Shown piece by piece: positions 1-9,800 of a stretch of 63,323 bases of DNA. A program made the translations under genes and the position numbers. Origin of the DNA: Anaerolineaceae bacterium 4572_78 (GTDB taxonomy: Bacteria; Chloroflexota; Anaerolineae; 4572-78); assembly GCA_002084875.1 (NCBI GenBank), contig NBMH01000046.1, forward strand, positions 1 through 63,323. Direction: 5' to 3'. The notes below the pieces were generated by a model that saw only the letters and a program-made list of their open reading frames with translations, was not told the origin of the DNA and did no database searches. Position 1 is the stretch's first letter, and every line of letters starts with the position of its first letter.

Positions 1-849
1 AAGATATTTATCGGCGGGGTCTTCAAAGCCCCAAATTCCATAATTATCGGTAAATGTTTTGGTATTACAATTATAATCAATGTAAGGGGCACCGCCACCA
101 CTTGTTAAACCACCTGACCATAACGGACCCTTGGGCGTGAGGCGGTGGTCAATGAAATATTGCTTGATAGCATTAACATACATCCAATAATCATCGCCTG
201 TTCCCTCAACACTGTATTTACTTATGATGGTCTGATGGGAAAAATTCATTTGTGACATAACATGCAGTTCATCGGGAATAGCAAAATTAAACACATGAAG
301 TTTGACAGGAATATCCACCCCACCGATTTGGACATTCATGGTATAGTCTCCTGAAGTGGTGCTTTTGGGAACAAATACGCTAAACCAAAATGCGGTATTT
401 TCACCAGCCACGAGGCTGACCGAATCTCCATTTTCAATGGGCCATAACGGGTCAGGATAATCGCCTGTTTGACCAAGATTATCTGTCGCTTGAGTAATAT
501 TAACATACTTGACTTGGTATATTTCGGTAATGATACTCGAACCGAAATCGCCCATGCTGACTGTTACATCCCCCGAATTGGTCGGCTTAATCACGATTTG
601 AAATGGCTCAAATTCGTTTTGTGCGGCATAGACTTTTACATCTGTCCCCATGTCTTCAGGAACATCATCATCCTTAAAGACACGTTCACTAGGAGGCGTT
701 GTCCAAAACTGGTAATCGGTAGTAGATTGGCTCAATTTATGGATGTATGTTTCTTGCTCTTCATTTTGCGAAGTGTTCCCCAGTTGTGAGGGAGCGATGA
801 AAATCAGCAAAAATAATATAAGTAATGCATTTCTAATTTGTTTTGACAT
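1..849 (-). CDS. Secreted glycoside-hydrolase-like protein (DUF4091/GH123-type N-terminus), 3' end outside window
   Basis: The frame is open from ATG at 849 to the window edge (283 codons seen), so the C-terminal part is missing. An AAAGGAGG ribosome site lies about 8 bases before the ATG. Residues 6-22 are hydrophobic after a short basic start and read as a signal peptide, so export is likely. Residues 73-87 contain VYAAQNEFEPFQIVI, which resembles the opening beta-sandwich of DUF4091/GH123-like proteins. The visible part is this sandwich region; the catalytic barrel would lie beyond the edge, so substrate cannot be inferred. The next gene on this strand (thiolase) ends 38 bases upstream of the start. 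Family assignment is from memory of the motif and is moderate. Confidence 0.6.
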   Translation of the reverse strand, partial: MSKQIRNALLILFLLIFIAPSQLGNTSQNEEQETYIHKLSQSTTDYQFWTTPPSERVFKDDDVPEDMGTDVKVYAAQNEFEPFQIVIKPTNSGDVTVSMGDFGSSIITEIYQVKYVNITQATDNLGQTGDYPDPLWPIENGDSVSLVAGENTAFWFSVFVPKSTTSGDYTMNVQIGGVDIPVKLHVFNFAIPDELHVMSQMNFSHQTIISKYSVEGTGDDYWMYVNAIKQYFIDHRLTPKGPLWSGGLTSGGGAPYIDYNCNTKTFTDNYGIWGFEDPADKYL

Positions 850-886
850 GATTATTTCCTCCTTTTAAGTAGGGCAAGGATTGATA

Positions 887-1900
887 TTAAACTAATTCGA
901 TTGCTACGGCAGTAGCCCCACCTGTGCCATGACACAATGATGCCAATCCACGTTTGCCATTTTTCACTTGAAGAGCATTGATTAAAGCAATCATAATTCT
1001 TACTCCCGAAGCTCCAAGTGGATGTCCTAGTGCAATTGCTCCACCATGAACATTCATTTTTTCATGGGGAACGCCAAGCACTTTGTTAAACAAAATACTA
1101 TTTACTGCAAATGCCTCGTTATTTTCAAACAGGTCGAAATCGTCGAGTTTCATGCCTGTTCTATCAAGCAATAATTTGGCTCGAATTACCTGCGGTTAAA
1201 ACGCCATCCTTCGTGAAAGCAGGTCGCAACTTTGCTAAGCTTTCCATTGTGGTATCTGCCCTAATGCCTTCGTCAGTATCAACAATTTTCGTCTCCCGAC
1301 GAAGTTTGACCTCTACGGGTATAATTTCATTACGGAGTATGCCACTTTCGGTAGCTTCAGCCGCCCGCCGATTTGATTCATAAGCGACATGGTCTAATTC
1401 CTCACGAGTAATGCCAAATTCTTCAGCGACACGTTCAGTTTGGTTGCCCATGCCTTCGTTTGTGATTCTGTTAATGGTTCGCCTTTTCCCATCAACATTT
1501 TCAATCCCCAACGGGATTTATGTGTGATATAAAAACCTGCTTGCGACATTGCCTCGACTCCACCTGCTAAGACTAAATCAGCCTCGCCTGTTTTGATGGT
1601 CATGGAAGCGTTCAAAGTAGCCATCATGCTTGATGAACATACCATGTCAATAGCATAGCCATCTATCGTATTTGGTATGCCTGCTTTCAAAGCAGATTGA
1701 CGCGGGATTAACTGTCCATGCCCAGCTCGTAGCACATTACCGTAAATGAACAGGTCTAGGTTTTCACCTGTGACTCCAGCTCGTTCTAACGCACCTTTCA
1801 TGGCTAAAGCTCCTAAATCCACTGGGGAAATGTTTTTCAATATGCCACCAAAACGACCGATTGGTGTACGTGCCATTGATATAATATAAGTATCTTTCAT
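887..1900 (-). pseudogene. Acetyl-CoA acyltransferase (thiolase), broken by two internal losses
   Basis: Three overlapping frames together spell a thiolase. Piece 1 (1900 to about 1475) has the N-terminus and the nucleophile Cys88 in DMVCSSS. Piece 2 (about 1475 to 1180) carries NQTERVAEEFGITREELD and SLAKLRPAF. Piece 3 (about 1175 to 887) carries NEAFAVN, HGGAIALGHPLGASG and the second catalytic Cys in LCHGTGG. Intact thiolases have about 390 residues; only about 335 remain. At the first junction roughly 15 residues are missing and the frame shifts. At the second, after AGNSSQI, roughly 75 residues are missing and the frame shifts again. The family catalyses thiolytic cleavage or condensation of 3-ketoacyl-CoA; as written this gene cannot make an active enzyme. 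An acyl-CoA dehydrogenase gene at 29-30 kb would fit the same pathway. Confidence 0.88.
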
Positions 1901-2111
1901 TATTACTTCTCCTTCTAATTAATTTTCGTAATTACTATTTCTTTTTGTGTAGTCGATTTTCTGTGCATGTAAACTGTGCGTTTCCAACACAAAAAACCAT
2001 GTTGTCTATAAACATGGTTATTTTACCATTACTGTTAAAAATGGTCAATATCGAACTAGTTGTTTTGCCTTGTCTGACACAGGGCTTTCACAAGTTCTTT
2101 TGCTTGATTGC

Positions 2112-2228
2112 TTAACATTTTCATGAAGATATTGCTAGAGCATCCAAGGTTCTTTGGTTAGACCTGACGGGGTTTTAGAAACCTGTCAGGTCTTGGTACA
2201 AAATATTACTTTATACCCTTGTTGAGTA
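2112..2228. mobile_element. Family A MITE-like element, left end degraded
   Basis: The sequence from AACATTTTCATGAAGATATT through the hairpin GACCTGAC...GTCAGGTC to AAAATATTACTTTATA matches the elements at 18816-19001 and 26001. The right end finishes GAGTA and is followed by TA at 2229-2230. It is simpler than the 18816 copy because no extra hairpin modules sit between GAAGATAT and CCAAGG. It lies in the 374-base gap between the SGNH hydrolase and the broken thiolase; no gene was seen in that gap. Confidence 0.6.
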
Positions 2229-2274
2229 TATATAAATCTGACATATTTTTTGGGTATAAGGAGGGTAGGTTAGA

Positions 2275-3312
2275 TTACTTCATCAACATTTCATATATTG
2301 CTTCTGCCGCCAAGCTGTGTCCCAACGCACTCGGATGAGATGTGGCATCGGCAAAAAGGGGATTTAGTTCATTAGGTTGAGTATCCAACTGTTGATATAC
2401 TGTTCGATAAACAGGTAACAGGTCTAAAACTTGTATCCCGTCTGATTCAAGGTCTTTGATAACTGATTGGGCAGTAGTTGGATAATCAATTGATTGCACT
2501 TGAGCATCGGTAGGGAAAATCACTACGATAAATTCGGCATTATTCTCCGTAGCAAGTCGAGCCATTTCCCGAATGGGAGTACGAATAAATTCATCCCATT
2601 GAATATCATGCTTATCAAGAGGGAATGGATAGATGCTATTTGACGATGCCTCTGCATGCAATGTTCCGATATTTTCTTTCATTTTTCGACTAATATGCGA
2701 AGCAAATCCCCACGAATAGGTATTATCTCGCAACCATTTCGCCATTGAAGGAGATGGCACGGTGTATCTTTGTGGATAAATATCATTATGAACCGTCACT
2801 TCAACTATGATAACATCAGGGTCATACTTCAAACCTGTTTCTTCAAGATATGCTCGTTCAATCGGCAAATCCCAGCCCATAATCCCAGCATTAATTGTTT
2901 CGGTATTAACATAACCATCACCATGAGCCATTGTCTCAATTTGTTTGGTGTAAGTATCTTCCAGTCCATTTTCCCAACCAAACGCTACTGAATCACCTAA
3001 ACTTAAAATACGATAAGTACCTTCAGGCTTTTCAAATGAATGTACCACATCTCGGATGCCATGCAGATTGATTTCAACCAAATTATTTTCCCAAGTGTAA
3101 TTTCTATTGGGACATAATACGGCATTGATATCAGGATTATGACTCGCCTTGACACAAATGCGTCTTGAGGCAACCAATTCCCAACCATGAGGACTATTCA
3201 TTAGCCCACTTTCCCAAAACCAGGCAACCAATTCAACAGCCCCTAGTGAAAAAAGCAAGCTTGTAAATGCTAAAACAAAATTAATAATCAACGTTTTTTT
3301 GTATGTATTCAT
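2275..3312 (-). CDS. Membrane-anchored or secreted SGNH/GDSL-family hydrolase
   Basis: 345 residues from ATG at 3312. That start was chosen over an in-frame GTG at 3324 because GGAGG lies 6 bases before the ATG and overlaps the GTG. Residues 8-30 form one hydrophobic segment (signal anchor or signal peptide). Block I is LSLGDSVAFG with the probable nucleophile Ser108, and block V is DATSH with Asp322 and His326. An Asn in HNDI (near 175) could serve as an oxyanion residue. The fold suggests an extracytoplasmic esterase or acyl/acetyl hydrolase; the substrate cannot be read. It stands alone, with tatC upstream on the same strand 195 bases away. Confidence 0.75.
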   Translation of the reverse strand: MNTYKKTLIINFVLAFTSLLFSLGAVELVAWFWESGLMNSPHGWELVASRRICVKASHNPDINAVLCPNRNYTWENNLVEINLHGIRDVVHSFEKPEGTYRILSLGDSVAFGWENGLEDTYTKQIETMAHGDGYVNTETINAGIMGWDLPIERAYLEETGLKYDPDVIIVEVTVHNDIYPQRYTVPSPSMAKWLRDNTYSWGFASHISRKMKENIGTLHAEASSNSIYPFPLDKHDIQWDEFIRTPIREMARLATENNAEFIVVIFPTDAQVQSIDYPTTAQSVIKDLESDGIQVLDLLPVYRTVYQQLDTQPNELNPLFADATSHPSALGHSLAAEAIYEMLMK

Positions 3313-3507
3313 TATAACCTCCACAACTATATTTGTAGAGTCATGACCGATGAATTTTGCAATGATTACATGACTTTTCGTACAAAAATAAATTATAGTA
3401 TTATGTTATCACAAAACGCTGAAATTGTCTTGATGAATTTCTGAGGAAAAACACAGTTTTTTAGGTAAAAGGAGGGTTAATTCTAAGGAAATGCTGATAT
3501 GGAGTGT

Positions 3508-4200
3508 TTAATTCCTAGGACGATAGAGTATCTTTGCAGAGATAATTCCTAAACCGTATAACAAAACCAATGGCATCATAACCAATCCCATGTTTAATGG
3601 GTCAGGAGTAGGGGTAATAACTGCGGCGATGATGGCAATAAGAACTATGGCAAAACGAAAATTTTTAATTAAAAACGGGGCATCTAAAATGCCGAGTCGA
3701 GCCAAGATAGCAATGATAACTGGTAACTCAAAACTAAGCCCAATCCCGAAAATCAACCGACTGACGAAGCTAAAATATGTTTGGGGGCGTGGTGCAGTTG
3801 GAATCCCTAAAAAGCCTATCAAAAATGGAATAGTATTGGGTAACACAATAAAGTATGCAAATGCCATCCCCGCTAAAAATAATATAGAAGCTATCGGTAA
3901 AGAAAAAACTAAGGCTCGTTTTTCTGTGTTTGTTAAACCTGGTACAATAAAAGCAATCATTTCATACAAAATTATCGGTAAAGATAAAATCACCCCACCT
4001 AGCAGAGCAACTCGCATGAACACATTTATATTTTCGGTAACGTCAATTGATTCTAGCTTATGTAATCCGCCAATTGGTACAGCCAGAATTTCCACCAACT
4101 GTTGGGCGAAGACAAAACTTAAGATAGTTGTAATCAGCAAAGCAACTGAGACCACAATGAGGCGACGACGGAACTCATCCAGATGCCCCATGAGACTCAT
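3508..4200 (-). CDS. tatC: Twin-arginine translocase subunit TatC
   Basis: 230 residues with six hydrophobic segments. The family hallmarks are near the N-terminus (HLDEFRRRL), in the first periplasmic loop and TM2 (FMRVALLGG), and in FIVPGLTNTEKRA and FGIGLSFELPV. TatC recognises the twin-arginine signal and builds the translocation pore with TatA. The ATG at 4200 has only a weak GAG upstream. The frame stays open about 20 further codons to a TGA, without ATG, GTG or TTG, and encodes a charged stretch like that preceding HLxELR in other TatC proteins. No tatA or tatB is adjacent. Confidence 0.93.
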   Translation of the reverse strand: MSLMGHLDEFRRRLIVVSVALLITTILSFVFAQQLVEILAVPIGGLHKLESIDVTENINVFMRVALLGGVILSLPIILYEMIAFIVPGLTNTEKRALVFSLPIASILFLAGMAFAYFIVLPNTIPFLIGFLGIPTAPRPQTYFSFVSRLIFGIGLSFELPVIIAILARLGILDAPFLIKNFRFAIVLIAIIAAVITPTPDPLNMGLVMMPLVLLYGLGIISAKILYRPRN

Positions 4201-4295
4201 TTGCTCAGTAAACTTTTCTTGTTCGTCTTCAGGTCTGCTTATTGTTTGTGGTGCAATTATTCATTTCCCCTTTTGTTTGTAGACCCCACCGTTTA

Positions 4296-4422
4296 GGGCT
4301 GTTTAATGCTAAAACAAAGAACATGGCTTGGGATATTTATGGAGCGAAAAAGCTCGCTTTTTCATGTCAAAGCAAGCTTTGACCATCCAATTTATCTTGT
4401 CAAAAAACAGCATTGAATAGCC
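4296..4422. mobile_element. Family B MITE, full length, TA on both sides
   Basis: The left inverted end is GGGCTGTTTAATGCT and the right end is the complement of GGCTATTCAATGCTG. TA flanks both sides (4294-4295 and 4423-4424). The core has the two palindromic modules, a GAAAAAGC/GCTTTTTC stem and a TCAAAGC/GCTTTGA stem. The motif CATGGCTTGGGATATTTATG next to the left end recurs in the copies at 6420 and 23144. No coding capacity. It lies between tatC and nusB. Confidence 0.75.
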
Positions 4423-4443
4423 TACCCACCGTTGGGTGAACGG

Positions 4444-4587
4444 TTACTTTGTGGCAGTATCTATTTCACCTTTAATCGTTTTTGGCAAGTTTTGCAACAT
4501 ATCTTTTGTACTATCAATTTCTGTTTTTAGTTCATGCAATTGGTCAAGTTGAATTGAATCGCCAAGCCCATGTTGCCATTCCGCATA
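4444..4587 (-). other. Out-of-frame coding-like tail beyond nusB
   Basis: One reading frame, shifted relative to nusB, stays open from about 4711 through the tandem repeat to a TAA at 4444. The 48 codons after the repeat give a charged amphipathic helix-like sequence beginning LYAEWQHGLGD and ending GEIDTATK. This looks more protein-like than the current nusB tail, which stops at 4544. It may be the original C-terminus of NusB or of a lost neighbouring gene. A palindrome ACCGTT/AACGGT follows the TAA. Confidence 0.45.
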
Positions 4588-5143
4588 CAGAGCTTTCCTT
4601 TCGTTCCAACGCAGAGCTTTCCTTTCGTTCCAACGCAGAGCTTTCCTTTCGTTCCAACGCAGAGCTTTCCTTTCGTTCCAACGCAGAGCTTTGGAACGAG
4701 GGGGTCAAACGTTCTGGCGAAACATTTTCTTTGACTAACTCACTTAAAACACCATGTATAAAGCGAGATGAGTTATCACCGCCAAAAGTTTTAGCTAACT
4801 CAATCGATTCATTAATAACAACACTTACAGGTGTTCCTTCTTCAAAAAAAAGTAATTCATACACCGCAAATCGCAAAATATTACGGTCTATGTATGACAT
4901 TTGCTCAACGGGCAATTCGTGTGCAAATTTGTTTATAATATCATTGAGTAGTTGTTGATTATCAACAATACCATCACCAATTTTCAAAGCAAACGTTTCT
5001 GCATATTTTGGTAATTGTGACATTTCTGTACCAAACTCATTGAAATGATGTTCATAAGCTGTTTCAAATGAGTGCTGTGTGAAATCAAGCTCATATAAAC
5101 ATTGTAGTACTAAATGTCTAGCCTGACGGCGTATTTTTTTCAT
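4544..5143 (-). CDS. nusB: Transcription antitermination factor NusB with repeat-derived C-terminus
   Basis: Residues 1 to about 140 match NusB: RRQARHLVLQCLYELDF at the N-terminus, IDRNILRFAVYELLF, and NESIELAKTFGG with SSRFIHGVLSEL closing the domain. NusB binds boxA RNA with S10 (NusE) to support antitermination, chiefly of rRNA operons. The protein is 199 residues, about 50 more than usual. The extra part includes four copies of an 8-residue unit (ESSALERK), encoded by a perfect 24-bp tandem repeat, and ends in a short tail (SVCGMATWAWRFNST) that looks out of frame. The core should still fold; the extension is probably recent and non-essential. Confidence 0.9.
   Translation of the reverse strand: MKKIRRQARHLVLQCLYELDFTQHSFETAYEHHFNEFGTEMSQLPKYAETFALKIGDGIVDNQQLLNDIINKFAHELPVEQMSYIDRNILRFAVYELLFFEEGTPVSVVINESIELAKTFGGDNSSRFIHGVLSELVKENVSPERLTPSFQSSALERKESSALERKESSALERKESSALERKESSVCGMATWAWRFNST
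4588..4692. repeat. 24-bp perfect tandem repeat, four units plus 9 bases
   Basis: Units at 4588-4611, 4612-4635, 4636-4659 and 4660-4683 are identical (CAGAGCTTTCC then TTTCGTTCCAACG), and 9 more bases follow. The unit length is a multiple of three, so copy-number change adds or removes 8 residues of NusB without shifting the frame. There are no spacers, so this is not CRISPR. Confidence 0.95.
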
Positions 5144-5459
5144 GAATTATATTCCTAATTTTCGAGTATGATTGCCATTATAGTGGTTAGAGAAGATTAT
5201 GGCAAATTTCAACAACACATCCGCCACAGAAGTTTACGCTCCAAAAAATTAAATCTCAATTTGCAAAACTCGCAAACATCAAGTACGATGGGAAGTTGTT
5301 GGTCACAATATCCAACGTAATTGCCATGTGCCAAACCATGTTTTTTGTTTTATAATTAAACAGCCCTCGGTAGTCATGGCAAGTACAGGCTAACATTCTT
5401 AAATCATATCATCGGTTTGATTGACGGTGTAGAAAATATAATAGGAGAAAATTATAACA
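5144..5459. other. Intergenic region with a family B right-end remnant
   Basis: 316 bases between divergent nusB and the PfkB gene. At about 5332-5366 it holds CCATGTTTTTTGTTTTATAA and AATTAAACAGCCC, a right end of family B without its core. An AGGAG lies 12 bases before the PfkB ATG. The AT-rich stretch AAAATATAAT at about 5432-5441 could hold a -10 box, but no convincing -35 was found. No gene is supported. Confidence 0.5.
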
Positions 5460-6443
5460 ATGTCATTGTCTCTTGATGTTTTAACAGTTGGTGAAACACT
5501 GATTGACCTCATTTCCACTGAAGAAAGTGCTAGTGGCTTACGGGGTGCCCAAACATTTACCAAATATCTTGGTGGCTCACCAGCTAATATTGCTGTTTAT
5601 GTGGCAAAGTTAGGCGGCAATGCAGCCGTAATTTCTAAAACGGGAATTGGTGCATTTGGTAAATTCTTGAAAGATGAGTTACGTTATCATGGAGTGAATA
5701 CCCAATATTTGGTGATGGATCATCGAGTACATACCACAATTATTTTCGTCTCACGCACACAAGACACTCCCGAATTTGAAGCCTTACGCAACGGCGATTT
5801 TCAGTTGACCCCTGCTGAAGTTCCAGTTGAAGCGATTGAGCGGGCAAAGATTGTTCATGCCTCAACTTTTGCCTTGTCACGTGAGCCATGCCGTTCTGCG
5901 GTGATAAAGGCTCTTCGTTTAGCACATGAACATGGTAAAATCGTTTCATTTGACCCCAACTATAGCTCTATTATTTGGCCCGATTATCAAGAAGCTCAGC
6001 ATGTCATGAGTGAAGTGTATCGCTATGCTACAATCACCAAGCCATCACTTGATGATGCCAATCGCTTTTTTGGACAAGGTTACTCACCACAAGAATATAT
6101 TAAAATGTTTCATGAGCTTGGACCTAAAACGGTCATTTTAACGATGGGTAAAGATGGTGTTTTGATTTCACATGATGGGCAATTATTAGGGTATTTGCCT
6201 GCCAGTAAAATTAAAGTTGTAGATGTAACTGGAGCAGGTGACTCATTTTGGGCAGGTTTTTTAGTTGCACTTCTTGACAAACGTTCATTAGAAGAATGTG
6301 CCTTATTTGCTCGTGAAGTAGTCAATCTGAAATTAACTATTGTTGGTCATCTACCATCTACCATTGACTGCAATGAGATTTACGTGAATTTACCTGACCC
6401 TAAGCAAGCCATAGTTAAAAGGATGTTCAATGCTATTTTTTGA
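5460..6443 (+). CDS. PfkB-family carbohydrate kinase (IolC-like)
   Basis: 327 residues. The N-terminus has LTVGETLIDLI, followed by the sugar-binding GGSPANIAVYVAKLG and then KTGIGAFGKFL. The second PfkB signature, VDVTGAGDSFWAGF (about 252-265), holds the catalytic Asp of the GAGD motif. The family phosphorylates sugars or nucleosides with ATP. The closest style is 5-dehydro-2-deoxygluconokinase or fructokinase, but no inositol genes are nearby, so the substrate is open. The final residues (MFNAIF) and the TGA stop are encoded by the left end of a family B repeat that begins at 6420, so the original C-terminus was replaced or extended. It stands alone on this strand. Confidence 0.85.
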   Translation: MSLSLDVLTVGETLIDLISTEESASGLRGAQTFTKYLGGSPANIAVYVAKLGGNAAVISKTGIGAFGKFLKDELRYHGVNTQYLVMDHRVHTTIIFVSRTQDTPEFEALRNGDFQLTPAEVPVEAIERAKIVHASTFALSREPCRSAVIKALRLAHEHGKIVSFDPNYSSIIWPDYQEAQHVMSEVYRYATITKPSLDDANRFFGQGYSPQEYIKMFHELGPKTVILTMGKDGVLISHDGQLLGYLPASKIKVVDVTGAGDSFWAGFLVALLDKRSLEECALFAREVVNLKLTIVGHLPSTIDCNEIYVNLPDPKQAIVKRMFNAIF

Positions 6444-6546
6444 CAAGCTAACTTGGAGCGTCAAAGCTTGCTTTGACATGAAAAAGCAAGCTTTTTCGCT
6501 CCATAAATATCCCAAGCCATGTTTTTTGTTTTAGCATTAAACAGCA
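6420..6546. mobile_element. Family B MITE overlapping the end of the PfkB gene
   Basis: The left end GATGTTCAATGCTATTTTTT lies inside the last codons of the sugar kinase and supplies its stop. The core has TCAAAGC/GCTTTGA and AAAAAGC/GCTTTTT hairpins held by GGAGCG/CGCTCC. The right end TAGCATTAAACAGCAC is followed by TA at 6547-6548. The first base of each TIR has diverged. A lone piece of the family A hairpin (ACAGGTTTCTAAAAACC, about 6668-6684) follows downstream. Confidence 0.75.
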
Positions 6547-6882
6547 CTACTGCCCATCCACTTCCATCTATTTCCTTGTTGGGATTACTTCATGTTTTGA
6601 CCTCCTATTCTACATATATTCTCGTTTGTTGTAAAATTGCTGTTATCATAACTTGGACACTGAGTTACAGGTTTCTAAAAACCCGTCAGGTCTGGATCCC
6701 TTCTAAAAACTTAAATTACAAATTTGGAAACTGGCACGGTTTTTGCTATAGTAATAAGTAACACTATTTTTTTGTAACCGTTTGCCGCCCCCCTCTTGTT
6801 CTCCTCTCCCTTTGGGGGAGGGGCTAGGGGTGGGACGTAAGGGCGTAGGCCATACGCCCCTACCATTCATGAGGAAATAAAG
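6547..6882. other. Intergenic region with palindromic modules
   Basis: 336 bases before the giant surface protein. It contains half of the family A hairpin (about 6668-6695), a G/C-rich imperfect palindrome (CTCTCCCTTTGGGGGAGGGG, about 6803-6822) and a GGGCGTA/TACGCCC hairpin (about 6842-6860). Similar modules recur near 14.9, 18.0, 41.1 and 61.0 kb. GAGG at 6871-6874 is the ribosome site of the next gene. No gene seen. Confidence 0.5.
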
Positions 6883-9800
6883 ATGTTGTCTACAGAAATT
6901 AAACAATACAAATTGAGCAGAGTTATCATATCATTGGTTTTGGGGTTGATAGTAATCTGTGTAGTTATGATAACGATAAATCCCCCGTCTATATCGAATG
7001 CGGCTCCACAGTTCGAGTCGCATGGTGATGGTGAAACAATAACTGCTGTTCAGTCAAGCAATGGCACTTGGGGACCTGGCATCCTACAGGCAAATGATGT
7101 GATAATTCACAGTGGCGTGATAATTACCATCGCCCCGAATACGACGATAAATATTGCCAGTAGTCGAGGAATTACGGTTCATGGCAAATTGTGGAGTGCG
7201 GGTGCGGTAACGTTCACTAATCTATCAGCAGTGCCAGGAGCGTGGCTTGGGTTGGAGTATGCGATGGGGAGTGAGGGTGAGTTGAACCAAGTCTTGATTG
7301 AATATGCCCAGCATGGACTGACTTTGAACTCAAATAATCGTATCACCATCGCAAATAGCATTATTCGTTATAATCATTATTCGCCCCCCACAGACATGGT
7401 TGCTTATGGCGGCGGGATAGCTATTATCACTGGCTCACATCTGATAACAAACTCGGTGATTGCTGAAAATGTCCTGACAGGCACGGGAACAGGAAGTCGG
7501 GTTTGTGGTGGAGGAATTGATATTCAAGGACTAGGTTCAGAAATAATTAATTCACGGATATACAAAAATCATATCACCGCTAGTGCTACGGTTGAACAAA
7601 GTACCGTCGGGGGTGGAATCGCTATTCGGGGAGACAACAATGCTTCCATCATAGAAGGAACCCGAATTACAACTAATACCTTACAGGCAAATCAAGCCAA
7701 CACCTCTGGGGCAGGTCATGGCAGCGGCATTGGCATCGAGGGCAAAACTCAAGCAATCATTAGAGACAATTGGATAGCCGCTAATCGCAATTCATCAGTT
7801 AATGCTTCAGGGGGTGGCATTGGTTTTGATGAGAATTCCAGTATTGATGTTATTGAGCAAAATATAATTTATAATAATGTGGTAGCTTCCCCAGTTAGCA
7901 AACTGGCAGTCGGCGGAGGCATCTCAAATTGGGATAATAATTCTGCAATCATCAGAAATAATTTAATCATCAGCAATACAGTTAAAACTCCTCATGATTG
8001 CTTTGAAAATCCGCTATGTCCTTATGGTGGAGGGATTTTGGTTAAAGGGTTAAATGTTCATTTTTATAACAATACTGTCATCGGCAATTTAGCTTGTGAA
8101 AATCAACCATGTAGCGGTGGAGTAGGCGGTGGAATTTTTATTCGAGATACGGGATTTGTTACTAATAACATCGTTATGAGCAATACTGCCAAATCACAAG
8201 GTAGCGGAATGTATCGGACTATCACTGGAAGTAGTCGTTTTGAATATAATCTTATTCATGGAAATAAACCCATCACAAAACCTGAATATGTCAATCCCAT
8301 CCTCCCTGATACGAATGTCAGTACTGACCCGACTTTGATTGCTAATCCCATGACCGTTTCAGAAACAGAAATAATAAGTGCCTCGCATATTCAACCAGGT
8401 TCAGGGGCAATTGATAATGGAATTGCTATAGCCAACTTCAACAAAGATTACGATGATGATGATAGACCAGCTGGTCTGGGATGGGATATTGGGTTTGACG
8501 AGTCCGAACTATACACCTATACACTTTCGATGGATAAAAATTTTGTCCATGGCAACGATAGCTTGACTTATACTGTAATGATTACAAACGGTGCCTTCAT
8601 TCCGATGGCTACTGTGCAGGTGGTTGATGAACTGCCTAGTTATACAAGTTATGAAAGTTGTTCATTAGCAGGCTGTATTTATGATGGTGCGACGAAAACG
8701 ATGACATGGACAAGTAATATCCCTGCTCGAAGTACGGCCATGCTAATTTATACTGTTACGGTTATCATGGGCGTGCCAAATAACACCATAATTCCCAATA
8801 CAGCTCGAATAGTCATCGGACATCAAAACCGCGAAACAAATCAAGTTATGGGCACAGCTCGCAACGTCGAATTTTCTATCAGTAAGGTAGCCGTCGGTAC
8901 ATTCCTAAGCGGCACACCTCTAACTTATACTATTGCCATGACAAACTTGAGCAATTATGTTACAGCTACCAATGTGGTTATCACCGACCATATTCCATTA
9001 GGTGCGAATTATTTATCAGGAGGTACGTTGAACGGGCATGAGGTCGAATGGACAATTGCAGAGGTCGGCATCGGACAGAATAAACAGGTAACTTTTTCTG
9101 TGGATGCATGTCAAGTTGAGATGGTTAATGATACCTATCGAATCATCACAAGTACCCAACATATCAGCAGTGCCATGGGAACAGCGATTACATCCACATT
9201 CATTGCTCCCCCGATATCAGCTCAATTTAATTACAGTCCCACAGTTGGCACGGGAAAGCCCAGTTTTCAAGATGGGTCCACGGCGACAGGCTTAACCACC
9301 AATCATAGTTATGCGATGCCAGGCGTGTATAACGTCAGCTTGACAATTACAGACACATGCGGTTTTAGTGATAGCATCAGCCATCCGATAACAGTCTTAC
9401 CGCCGATATTCCAATTAACAAAAGACGTTAATCCTAAACCTGCCATTCTTGTCAAACCTGATGACATCTTAACGTATACTATCATCATCACAAATTCTGG
9501 TGAAGGGCATGCTACGGGCTTAACAATTTCAGATACTTTGCCTGCTAATACAACTTTTGTGCCAGGCAGTGTGAGCCAAAATGGCACCTCAAAACCAGCC
9601 ATCACTCCCCCAAACTTTGTCAGCAACCAGGCACTAGCTACAGATGAAACCATGACAATTACATATCGAGTTCAAGTCATCAAGCCTTTGACGGCTGGAG
9701 TAATTATTCAAAACATCGCCTCTGCGACCAGCACCCAAACTCCCATACCCATGTATGCTTCTATAGACAATACAGTTACTACCTCTCCTACCATAAAATT

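Noticed and set aside
3590-4282. A 230-codon open frame on the plus strand opposite tatC
   Set aside because: tatC on the minus strand has clear family motifs; the opposite frame has low-complexity composition and no recognisable domain, so it is a shadow.
4588-4692. Direct repeats as a possible CRISPR array
   Set aside because: Units are contiguous with no spacers and are translated in NusB; no cas gene is present.
4482-4958. A 158-codon open frame on the plus strand opposite nusB, with ELSFRSNA repeats
   Set aside because: It is the complement of nusB and its 24-bp repeats; nusB has genuine family motifs.
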